Shown here: positions 54,135 to 60,987 of the stretch, one piece after another
Layout of the letters: the number at the start of each line of letters is the position of its first letter
Position numbering within the stretch: position 1 is the first letter of the stretch
Source: Acidimicrobiales bacterium
GTDB taxonomy: Bacteria > Actinomycetota > Acidimicrobiia > Acidimicrobiales > Palsa-688
Assembly (NCBI GenBank): GCA_036378675.1
Contig: DASUWA010000001.1
Span: 1-64,000, forward strand
DNA length: 64,000 bases
Direction: 5' to 3'
Notes under the pieces: model-generated
Seen by the model: only the letters and a program-made list of their open reading frames with translations
Told to the model about the DNA's origin: nothing
Database searches by the model: none
Made by a program: the position numbers and the translations under genes

Positions 54135-55745
54135 GTGGCCCGGCGCATCGACATCGAGCTGACCAGCACGCGACCTGACGGAACTTGGACGTGGCGCGCC
54201 GCTGGCGCGAAGGAGCCTCGGGGCATCGTCGACGGTTCGCTTCTGTACGAGGGCGCCAAGCCAGGTGACGTAGTTAAGGCGGAAGCCGAGTTCGAGATCG
54301 AGGGGATCTCGATCACGTCGGTCGCTCCCCCGAAGTCGGATAATCGCACAGAAGCTCAACGCATCGAACTGATCGGTCCTTCGCGCGGCGACGCTCCCGG
54401 GGTCACGACTCAGCTGGTCGGCCGTACGACGCGCAGGCGTGAAGGTCCCGACGGGCGCCCCGGTCGAGACGGGCGGCCCACCCGCGAGCGCCCACCGAGG
54501 GACCGGGCCGATCGCGACCAGTCAGGCGCAGGGAACGGCCGGCCTCGGCCGCGCCGAGATCAGCCCCGGCGCGATGGCGGTCTGCGCGAGACCGGCGGAA
54601 CCGGCGGTGGCGAGGCCGACTCCACCGAAGAATCGCCGCGGCGCCGGGAGAGGCCCGCTGCCCGCAAAGAAGGCGCTCCCCGCAAGGAGTCGGGCGCAGG
54701 AAGATCCGTTCGACCGGGACCGGGTCGACCTTCGGCGCCGCGCTCAGGTGAGGCCGAGGATCGCAAGTCGAAGCGTTTGAACCCGGGCCATGCTCATCGC
54801 CAAGCCATGCTTGCTTCACTACCGCCCGAGCAACAACCCGTTGCCGAGCAGGTCCTTCGAGGTGGGATTCCCGCGGTGCGCACCGCGCTCCATCTCGAGC
54901 GCGAGAAAGCTGCGGCAGAGGGGCGCCCCGCTCCCAACACCGATCAGTTGATCGCGATGGCGGAGGAGCTTCTTCCACGACTGAAAGCCGCCGAGTGGCG
55001 CGACCGTGCTGAGGCCGCCGCCAAGGACGCCGAGGCGATTTCACTTCGGGATCTGCGCTCGGTCGTCGCGGGATCCGACGTTGCGCGCGATGACGAGACC
55101 CGAGCGCTGGCAGCAACGTTGCGGGAAGCTCTCGAAAAGCGGGTCGCAGGACTTCACGACCAGTGGGTTCAAGAGATCGTCAAGCACCTCGACGACAACC
55201 GCGTTGTCCGAGCTCTCAGACTCTCAGCGCGTCCCCCGGAGCCCCTCGCCCGCCTTGACGCCGAACTCAGCCAGAGACTCACCGACGCCGCGAGCCAAGC
55301 GATGGCGCCGGACACGCCCCACGACCGGTGGCTGGCGCTGCTCGACGCGGCGTCCGCGTCGCCTGTGCGCCGGTCGATCCGTCCTGTCGGGTTGCCGACC
55401 GAGCCCGACGCAGATGTGAAGCAAGCTGCCTATCAGCAGTCCGGTCGCATCCCGGCGCTTGCCGTCATGCTTGGCGTGTCAATCCCGCCGCCACCGAGCC
55501 CAACGACGAGCCGAACGCGGCGCTCCCCGAGTCCGCGCAGGGCCCCAAGCAGCCGACCCTCTCGCCCGACCACTGGGGACCCGGCAACCCCCGAAGACCG
55601 GGCAACCCAGCGAGACCAGGCAGCCATCGGAGACCCGGCAGCCACCGAGGAAAAGCGCGCTTCAGCTGAAGGCGGGGAGAATCCCACGGTCGTGGAGGAA
55701 CTCGGCGAGCCCGTCGACGAGCCGAAGGTCCGCGACCTCGGTTAA
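54135..55745 (+). CDS. Arg-rich protein with N-terminal TRAM-like beta domain and helical C-terminal region
   Basis: The 536-aa protein has a short beta-rich N-terminal domain (residues 1-80, IDIELTSTRPDGTWTWRAAG, then GAKPGDVVKAEAEFEIEGI) that resembles a TRAM/OB RNA-binding fold. A basic disordered region follows (about 80-220, rich in R, G, P, E), then a helical region (about 225-425, with EQVLRGGIPAVRTALHLER and QEIVKHLDDNRVVRALRLSARPPEP). The C-terminus after 445 is Pro/Ser/Arg-rich. The family is not known to me beyond unnamed actinobacterial proteins; RNA binding is an inference. The 3' end overlaps the convergent Nudix gene by 84 bp. Confidence 0.72.
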   Translation: MARRIDIELTSTRPDGTWTWRAAGAKEPRGIVDGSLLYEGAKPGDVVKAEAEFEIEGISITSVAPPKSDNRTEAQRIELIGPSRGDAPGVTTQLVGRTTRRREGPDGRPGRDGRPTRERPPRDRADRDQSGAGNGRPRPRRDQPRRDGGLRETGGTGGGEADSTEESPRRRERPAARKEGAPRKESGAGRSVRPGPGRPSAPRSGEAEDRKSKRLNPGHAHRQAMLASLPPEQQPVAEQVLRGGIPAVRTALHLEREKAAAEGRPAPNTDQLIAMAEELLPRLKAAEWRDRAEAAAKDAEAISLRDLRSVVAGSDVARDDETRALAATLREALEKRVAGLHDQWVQEIVKHLDDNRVVRALRLSARPPEPLARLDAELSQRLTDAASQAMAPDTPHDRWLALLDAASASPVRRSIRPVGLPTEPDADVKQAAYQQSGRIPALAVMLGVSIPPPPSPTTSRTRRSPSPRRAPSSRPSRPTTGDPATPEDRATQRDQAAIGDPAATEEKRASAEGGENPTVVEELGEPVDEPKVRDLG

Positions 55746-56096
55746 AGGCACCCACGCTGCCTCTGCAGCGTCGTAGCCCGCTCTCGGTTCCGCCTCCTCG
55801 ATGATCGTGACGTAGAAATCGAGGATGACGTAGTGGTAGCCGTCGCCGACGCGTTCCACCCAGCCGGCCATGCTCTCGCACACGCCGTTCAAGCCGGTTT
55901 CCTCGCGGAGTTCACGCACAACTGCTTCGGCAAGAGTTTCGCCGGCTTCGACACGACCGCCGGGGATCGACCATTCACCCTGCGCCGGACCGCGTCCCCT
56001 TCTGATGAGAAGGATCTGGTCGTCGTCGACCGCGATGGCACCTACGCACAGTTCGGGTCGTCCGTTCACCGCCCGCCCTGGGTCAGCCGTCGTCAT
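55662..56096 (-). CDS. Nudix hydrolase, MutT-like
   Basis: The 144-aa protein has a complete Nudix box GGRVEAGETLAEAVVRELREETGL (residues about 46-69) and IPGGR just before. It probably hydrolyses a nucleoside triphosphate or nucleotide sugar. ATG 56096 lies within the end of the acetyltransferase gene. The 3' end overlaps the convergent Arg-rich gene by 84 bp. Confidence 0.9.
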   Translation of the reverse strand: MTTADPGRAVNGRPELCVGAIAVDDDQILLIRRGRGPAQGEWSIPGGRVEAGETLAEAVVRELREETGLNGVCESMAGWVERVGDGYHYVILDFYVTIIEEAEPRAGYDAAEAAWVPLTEVADLRLVDGLAEFLHDRGILPAFS

Positions 56097-56568
56097 CCCC
56101 GTTCTTTCTATTGACCGGGCGATGCATGATCAACAGTCTCGCTATGAAACCGTTGTCCTCGAAGAAAGCCTTCGCTGAACGGCTCCCGGGCAGCGCCGGC
56201 GCGTCGACCCCGACGCACCCACGTTCGTCGCTCCACTTCATCACGACTTTGACCATCGATTCCGCTACCCCCACTTGTCGAGCTTGCGGATCCACGTAGA
56301 CGATCTCGATGACGCCGACCGGCTCACGCCGTTGACGATCGCAAACCGCCAATGCGAAACCGACTGCCACATCTTCAATCCTCCCAATGACCACGATGCG
56401 GTCGGGATCGTCGAACGCGAACCGCAGCGCTCCTTTCGGATCGGACCGGTAGAGACTGCCCGCCAGCAACGAGCCTCCGCGCTGACCGTCCAGCTCCGCG
56501 ACGGCTCGCTCCCACAGCTCGGCCACGAAGTCCAAATCGGCGGCGGTCGCGACTCTGGCGCTCTCCAC
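56083..56568 (-). CDS. GNAT family N-acetyltransferase
   Basis: The 161-aa protein has the GNAT fold: VATAADLDFVAELWERAV at the start, VGVIEIVYVDPQARQVGVAESMVKVVMKW (beta 4 and the acetyl-CoA loop, with QARQVG in place of the usual Q/RxxGxG/A) and a C-terminal FFEDNGF. The acceptor is unknown. It lies between the Nudix gene and the repeat-bearing hypothetical gene on the same strand, with overlaps or gaps under 15 nt, so probably one operon. Confidence 0.83.
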   Translation of the reverse strand: MESARVATAADLDFVAELWERAVAELDGQRGGSLLAGSLYRSDPKGALRFAFDDPDRIVVIGRIEDVAVGFALAVCDRQRREPVGVIEIVYVDPQARQVGVAESMVKVVMKWSDERGCVGVDAPALPGSRSAKAFFEDNGFIARLLIMHRPVNRKNGDDDG

Positions 56569-56582
56569 CGTCCGGTTTCCGG

Positions 56583-57323
56583 TCAGGCCTTCAGCTGATT
56601 GACCCGAGTAAGGATCGTTCTCCTGGCCCGGTGAGCCGACTCGTATGCGCCCACGGCCTCGAGCTCGTCCCTCGACAATCCGGCGAGGCGCTGTACCACT
56701 TGAGACGCCGAGAGCGAGTCGTAACCCGGAATGGCGAGCTGTTCCGCGCTGGGGGCCGGCTGGTCGAGAGGCGGCTGCGGGCTGCCCGGCGCTGCGGCCG
56801 AGCTCGGCGCGTGCGCTGAGTCTGCCCGCGTGGAGTCTGCCCGCGCGGAGTCGGCTCGCGTGGAGTCTGATCGCCTTCCGGAGAGCTTGCCGTACCCGCC
56901 GTCCGAGTCGATCAGCTCCGATTCGAGCGGCTCCTCTTGCGCTTCGGGCAGGGGCTTCTCGTTGAGCGGAGCGCCCCCAGCGCGGGCGGCCGTGCCGTTG
57001 GCGACGACCGCCGGCTCATGAGCCTTTGCACGTTCAGCCGGCGATTTCTGCGGACTTGTGGGCTGTCGCGCGGTCGACGAGCCGCCGCTTGGCCCGAGTC
57101 GCCGCTCGATCTGCTTCCGCCCCTGCGCCACTGCGAACTGGCCGACCATCCGGGCGATCGTGACCTGGCCCTGAATCTGCGCCCGGCCCTTCTCGGCAAG
57201 CTTGGGGAACTCCTCGATCGCTGTCAGTGCCAGCCCGACGGGCGCGTAAACGAACACGTCGAGGGCGTTGTCCAAGGGGGACCGGTTCTCCTGGGTCACG
57301 CCACGATCCTGCCGTGCGGCCAA
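56583..57323 (-). CDS. Actinobacterial hypothetical protein with conserved N- and C-terminal blocks
   Basis: The 246-aa protein has a conserved N-terminal block (residues about 17-75, LDVFVYAPVGLALTAIEEFPKL) and a C-terminal block (about 198-246, IPGYDSLSASQVVQRLAGLS, then AYESAHRARRTILTRVNQL), joined by a Pro/Ala/Ser-rich linker. The two-block layout is reminiscent of actinobacterial lipid-droplet-associated proteins, but I recall that only loosely. The linker contains ADS-repeats encoded by a 15-bp tandem repeat. The start is TTG 57323 or GTG 57299; no Shine-Dalgarno decides. Confidence 0.65.
   Translation of the reverse strand: MAARQDRGVTQENRSPLDNALDVFVYAPVGLALTAIEEFPKLAEKGRAQIQGQVTIARMVGQFAVAQGRKQIERRLGPSGGSSTARQPTSPQKSPAERAKAHEPAVVANGTAARAGGAPLNEKPLPEAQEEPLESELIDSDGGYGKLSGRRSDSTRADSARADSTRADSAHAPSSAAAPGSPQPPLDQPAPSAEQLAIPGYDSLSASQVVQRLAGLSRDELEAVGAYESAHRARRTILTRVNQLKA
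56818..56877. repeat. Three to four tandem 15-bp repeats inside the hypothetical gene
   Basis: GAGTCTGCCCGCGTG and variants occupy 56818-56832, 56833-56847 and 56848-56862, with a decayed copy to 56877. Each encodes five residues of the R-A-D-S-T/A type on the minus strand. Confidence 0.8.
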
Positions 57324-57354
57324 TGGTCACGCCAACTCGCCCGAGTCACGACCA

Positions 57355-57837
57355 TCACACACAATCCCGACAAAGCATCCGGTTTCCGTCGGCGAGCTGG
57401 CTCGGGTGCTTCACCAAGAAGCACGACTGGCAAACGAACTCGCCCGGCTGCTTCGGCAGTACTCGCAGCGGGCTCTCGCCGCGCTCGTCGCCCTCCGCGA
57501 GTTCTTCTTCGTCTTCCTCGTCCTCGTCGTCGGTTACGACGAGGCGTTCCTTCAGGATGACATCCAGGCTCGCTTCGACGTCGTCGGTGTCCTCGTCTTC
57601 GTCGTCTTCGTCGTCCTCGTCATCCTCACGGGCCTTGACCGCTACCTGTGTCCCGTTCTCCTCATCCTCCAACTCGTCCTCGTCGTCTTCGAGAGCGTCG
57701 TCGTCGTCATCGTCATCGTCCTCGAGCGCGTCCTCGTCCTCGAGGTCCTCTAGGTCCTCCTCGTCAAGATCCTCGGGCAGCTCTTCCTCATTCTCTTCGT
57801 CGTCTACAACTTGGTCGTCGAGATCGTCTTTTGGCAT
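57355..57837 (-). CDS. DUF4193 family protein with extended acidic N-terminus
   Basis: The C-terminal 45 residues match DUF4193: VLPKQPGEFVCQSCFLVKHPSQLADG and a final CRDCV, giving a four-cysteine zinc site. The N-terminal 110 residues are extremely acidic, with a run of eight Asp and many ED/EE pairs. Typical family members are about 100 aa with a milder acidic half. The function is unknown; the family is actinobacteria-specific as I recall. AAGGA lies 8 nt before ATG 57837, so that start is chosen over a frame start at 57873. Confidence 0.82.
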   Translation of the reverse strand: MPKDDLDDQVVDDEENEEELPEDLDEEDLEDLEDEDALEDDDDDDDDALEDDEDELEDEENGTQVAVKAREDDEDDEDDEDEDTDDVEASLDVILKERLVVTDDEDEEDEEELAEGDERGESPLRVLPKQPGEFVCQSCFLVKHPSQLADGNRMLCRDCV

Positions 57838-57860
57838 CAGTGCGTCCTTATAAGCGGGTA

Positions 57861-57899
57861 CCGCCGACGGCACCGGAGCGTCGTCGGCGGCGGATACTA
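57861..57899 (-). promoter_or_regulatory. Promoter and 5'-leader hairpin of the DUF4193 gene
   Basis: Minus-strand TAGTAT (57899-57894) could be the -10. Immediately after it CCGCCGACG and CGTCGGCGG (57861-57869 and 57882-57890) form a 9-bp perfect stem at the very 5' end of the leader, about 25 nt before the ribosome binding site. Confidence 0.4.
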
Positions 57900-58376
57900 G
57901 ACCGCCCGGAAGACCTCCGGGCCACGGTCAAACGCTCAGCCACAGACAGCTATTCCGCGCCTCGACTACCCGGAATTTCACACGGGAAAACAAGGCCGGC
58001 CTCTCCCCGGGCAGCGGCGCCCTTTGGCGCGGGCACCCGGCCCCGAGCGCGACCGCCCCGGTGACCGGGCCGGCGCGTCAGGGCCTCAACGCACAGGGGG
58101 GCTGGAGGTCCTTTGGTGCCGTTCGGTGATCGCCCCTACATGTCGACCGGAGTGCGCAGTGATGCGGTTCACCGACCGTTGTCTACTTGGACCTCTAGCC
58201 ACCCTGAGCGCACGGGACCGCGACTTCGAGCACGGCCACGTCAAGTGCGCCGACATCTTCCCAAGCTGACCTGCACCCGTCAAGCGAAGCGGCGTACAGC
58301 AAGACCAGCCCTTTTCCGCGTACATGCTGCTCAGCGAGTTGCAAAAATTTCTCGTTATTCGGCGGGCCGAGTTGCG
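57900..58376. other. Intergenic stretch of about 480 bp with no recognised gene
   Basis: Several short open frames occur on both strands but none has family similarity, a ribosome binding site or a nearby TANNNT element. GC-rich short inverted repeats occur near 58005-58070. No tRNA fold, tandem repeat or T-tract terminator was found. Confidence 0.5.
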
Positions 58377-59156
58377 TCACTCGAAGCGTGGAATCAGGGC
58401 CTCGACGCTGGCGACGTACTGCTGACTTTCGGGGAAAACCCCGTAATGGCCAAGGTTCAACGGGCCTTCGTAGTAGGCGGCGATCGTCGCGCAAAGGTTG
58501 TTGTTTTCGAGGTCTGACAGGTAGCCCAGAAACGCCGCCGACATGCGAACGTTGTCGGACACCGAGTTGATGTTCATCGGCATCCCGATCAGGTTGCTGG
58601 TGATGAAGTTCGCGGTGCCGGGCATGATCTGACCCGCGCCCACTGCTCCTACCGGGGATATGACGCCCTGCTGCCAACCTGATTCCTGCCAGGCGATCGC
58701 TTCGAGGAGGGCGAGGGAGAGGTTGTAATGGTTCGCCCACTTGATGAACAGGGGCTGAAGTGAAAGACGTTTGGGCGAGTGCCGAAGCTGCGACGGCAGC
58801 ACGCCCCACGGACCGCCGTTCGGCTGGAACGTAGAGCAGAACGTCCAGGGGTTGGCGGCCGGCTGGGGGCTGGGCGCCGCCTGGCTAGGCGTCGTCGCGG
58901 TTTGCAGCGCCGGCGGCGGCGGGTCCTGCTTGGTCGGGATATTCAGCTTCCGCCCGATCAGGAGCAGGTCGCTCGGGCGCATGTTGTTCGCGGAGGCCAG
59001 CGTCGAGACGCTGACCCCGTGCTTCCGCGAAATCGCCCAGAGGGTGTCCCCTGGCTTTACCAGGTAGGTCCCGCCGGCGGTGAAGCCTGCCGCCCCGGCC
59101 GCTACCAGAAGCCCGAGGCCGAGCAGGGTGGCGATGAGGCGGAGTTGACGGCGCAT
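58377..59156 (-). CDS. LysM-containing lytic transglycosylase
   Basis: The 259-aa protein has an N-terminal signal or anchor (residues about 6-28), a LysM peptidoglycan-binding domain (31-75, YLVKPGDTLWAISRKHGVSV, then GRKLNIP), a Pro/Ala linker and an SLT-type lysozyme-like domain (about 135-259, AIAWQESGWQQGVISPVGAVGAGQIMPGT, with catalytic Glu in ESGW). It should cut peptidoglycan outside the membrane. ATG 59156 is the only canonical start, although the frame stays open upstream through an AT-rich tract to beyond the thyX stop. Confidence 0.92.
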   Translation of the reverse strand: MRRQLRLIATLLGLGLLVAAGAAGFTAGGTYLVKPGDTLWAISRKHGVSVSTLASANNMRPSDLLLIGRKLNIPTKQDPPPPALQTATTPSQAAPSPQPAANPWTFCSTFQPNGGPWGVLPSQLRHSPKRLSLQPLFIKWANHYNLSLALLEAIAWQESGWQQGVISPVGAVGAGQIMPGTANFITSNLIGMPMNINSVSDNVRMSAAFLGYLSDLENNNLCATIAAYYEGPLNLGHYGVFPESQQYVASVEALIPRFE

Positions 59157-59199
59157 GGGTGTTGAAGGTCCAATCCCTCCGCCCGCAACGCCTAAAGCT

Positions 59200-59277
59200 A
59201 CAACATCAACATCAGCCTCAACAACCTCTATTTTTTCATAGACATCAGCTTTATCTTCAGCCTCAACTTGACCTTTA
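59200..59277. other. AT-rich, repetitive tract between the transglycosylase and thyX-like genes
   Basis: About 75 bp of low GC in an otherwise GC-rich region. It contains two GTTGAGGCTGA copies (minus strand) and a T6 run. It could hold the thyX terminator or the transglycosylase promoter; no clear -10 is placed. Confidence 0.4.
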
Positions 59278-60939
59278 AGGTGAGATTCGCGCCTTCTCTT
59301 GGCGTTTCAATGCAGCTCTTCGCTCGCCGGACAGGCGCTCCAAGCCCTCTTGCTCGTAGTCGGCGGGATCCACGTGGGTCATCATCTCGGCGATCACCGA
59401 ATGGCCCGCCTTCTCGGCTATCAGCCGGTGCATCTGCTGGCACACTTTGCGGTACTCGGGATGTCCCTGGGAGCTGGTTCGCAGCTCGATCAGGTGCATC
59501 GCTTCCCGGGCGTTGAACTGCATGGTGTAACGGATCCTGAAAGCCAAAGCCACCGCGTAAGCGGCCTGTCCCGGTACGAATCGCTCCGCCAGCAGGTGAT
59601 AAAGACCGGACGATCGGGCCATGGCGGCGGAGTACGCGCCCTCTCCCCCGGCTTCGACCACCGAGGCCGGAATGGTGTAGCCGTTCGACGGCGTGAGGTC
59701 CTGCCATTCGACAGTGAGCAGACGGTGCCGCTGAAGATCCCGGAACGCTCCGTAGTCGGACACCACGTCGAAGCGGTAACCGACCCTCTCGAGCGCCCTC
59801 CCCGGCTTGTGGCGCCGGTTGTTTCGGTCGCCGGCGTAGGCCCGAACAACCCGGGACCGCTCTTCGACGCTCATCCGGGCGACCTTCTCCTGCACCCGAT
59901 GCTCCGAAAGGTCGGTGTAGGGATAGAGCATCGCGGCGACCAGCTTCACCTCCGCGTCCGGATCCCAGTCGACCAGCTCGACTTCTGGGTCCCCGCCCAC
60001 CCTCGGCTCCTCCGGCTCGGCGGGCGCCTCGAAAATGCTCCTCGCCAGCTTGCGCATTTCCTTCGAGGTGCATTCCAGATAGGAGGAATGCTCCACTCCC
60101 CTGTCGGTTGCGTCCACCCGCTTCACCCAGGAAGGGATCACCTTCCGCAGCTCCTCGAGGATCATGTCGGCGTAAAGCTGCGCCTCCGGAAGCGGGTTCG
60201 AGCGCATGCGGATCAGCAGTGCCTCATAGGCCTGCCCGCTGGCGTAGATCCCGAGGTTCGAGGTCGCGCCGGCCGGGAGGATGCCGCGCAGCGCGTCGAA
60301 TGCCTTGGCGCGGATGGATTGGCGCCACACGAAGTCGCTGTCCTCCGCCGACTTCGGATGGCGGGCCGAGAAATAGGACTGCATCACCGGCAGGAGCTCG
60401 GCGTACGAGTCGAACAGCCGGTCCATGTCGCCGACGTACCTCGCTCCAAGCGGCGAGTCGAGGATCGCTGCGTCCCGGTAGTAGCGGTAGCGGCCGTTGG
60501 GCAGCCTGCTGTCGTACGCGACATATCGCGTCGACTTTTCCATGTAGGACATGAGCCGGCCCCACTCGAGGATCTTGGTGAGGACGTTCGACGCCTGTTC
60601 GCAGGCGAGGTGAACGCCGCCAAGCTGGGCAACTGAGTCGTCCCCGTATTCGAAGAAGACCCTGTCGTACAGCTGCTCCGCCCGTGCCAGCCCGATCGTC
60701 GCGTCAACCCCCAGGTCGCCGCTTATGTCGAGGTCCCCTACGAACTCGTCGAGGAACAGGCGCCGGAGGCTTTTCGCCGAACGGGAGTACCTCGCGAACA
60801 GGGCCCCCTTGACCACCTCCGGCAGGTTGACCAGCGCGAAAACGGGGGCGTCGAGGTTGGTGAAATACCGCCGCAGAACCTCGGCTTCCTCGTCGGTCCA
60901 TTGCTCGACGGCGTACACCCCGGTGTCCAAGTAGCCCAT
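59275..60939 (-). CDS. Tandem ThyX-like protein (FAD-dependent thymidylate synthase family)
   Basis: The 554-aa protein is about twice the length of canonical ThyX and appears to be two ThyX-like halves. The N-terminal half (residues about 15-300) has EWGRLMSYMEKSTRY (126-139 for WGR to STRY), which keeps the S-x2-E-x-S-x-R-Y part of the ThyX motif but has WGR in place of RHR. The C-terminal half (about 330-554) has QRHRLLTVEWQDL (RHR at 404-406), which keeps RHR but lost the Ser/Glu. ThyX makes dTMP from dUMP with FAD and methylene-tetrahydrofolate. Whether this long form is catalytic is not known to me. ATG 60939 is preferred to TTG 60957. helY lies 48 nt upstream. Confidence 0.82.
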   Translation of the reverse strand: MGYLDTGVYAVEQWTDEEAEVLRRYFTNLDAPVFALVNLPEVVKGALFARYSRSAKSLRRLFLDEFVGDLDISGDLGVDATIGLARAEQLYDRVFFEYGDDSVAQLGGVHLACEQASNVLTKILEWGRLMSYMEKSTRYVAYDSRLPNGRYRYYRDAAILDSPLGARYVGDMDRLFDSYAELLPVMQSYFSARHPKSAEDSDFVWRQSIRAKAFDALRGILPAGATSNLGIYASGQAYEALLIRMRSNPLPEAQLYADMILEELRKVIPSWVKRVDATDRGVEHSSYLECTSKEMRKLARSIFEAPAEPEEPRVGGDPEVELVDWDPDAEVKLVAAMLYPYTDLSEHRVQEKVARMSVEERSRVVRAYAGDRNNRRHKPGRALERVGYRFDVVSDYGAFRDLQRHRLLTVEWQDLTPSNGYTIPASVVEAGGEGAYSAAMARSSGLYHLLAERFVPGQAAYAVALAFRIRYTMQFNAREAMHLIELRTSSQGHPEYRKVCQQMHRLIAEKAGHSVIAEMMTHVDPADYEQEGLERLSGERRAALKRQEKARISP

Positions 60940-60987
60940 AATCGCGGAGTCCAACACTACGAGGGCGCGGCCTCGTGTGTGGGGACC

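Noticed and set aside
57227-57853. A plus-strand frame of 208 residues that is almost pure Ser in its second half
   Set aside because: It is the complement of the Asp/Glu codons of the DUF4193 gene, which has a conserved zinc-binding end and a ribosome binding site.
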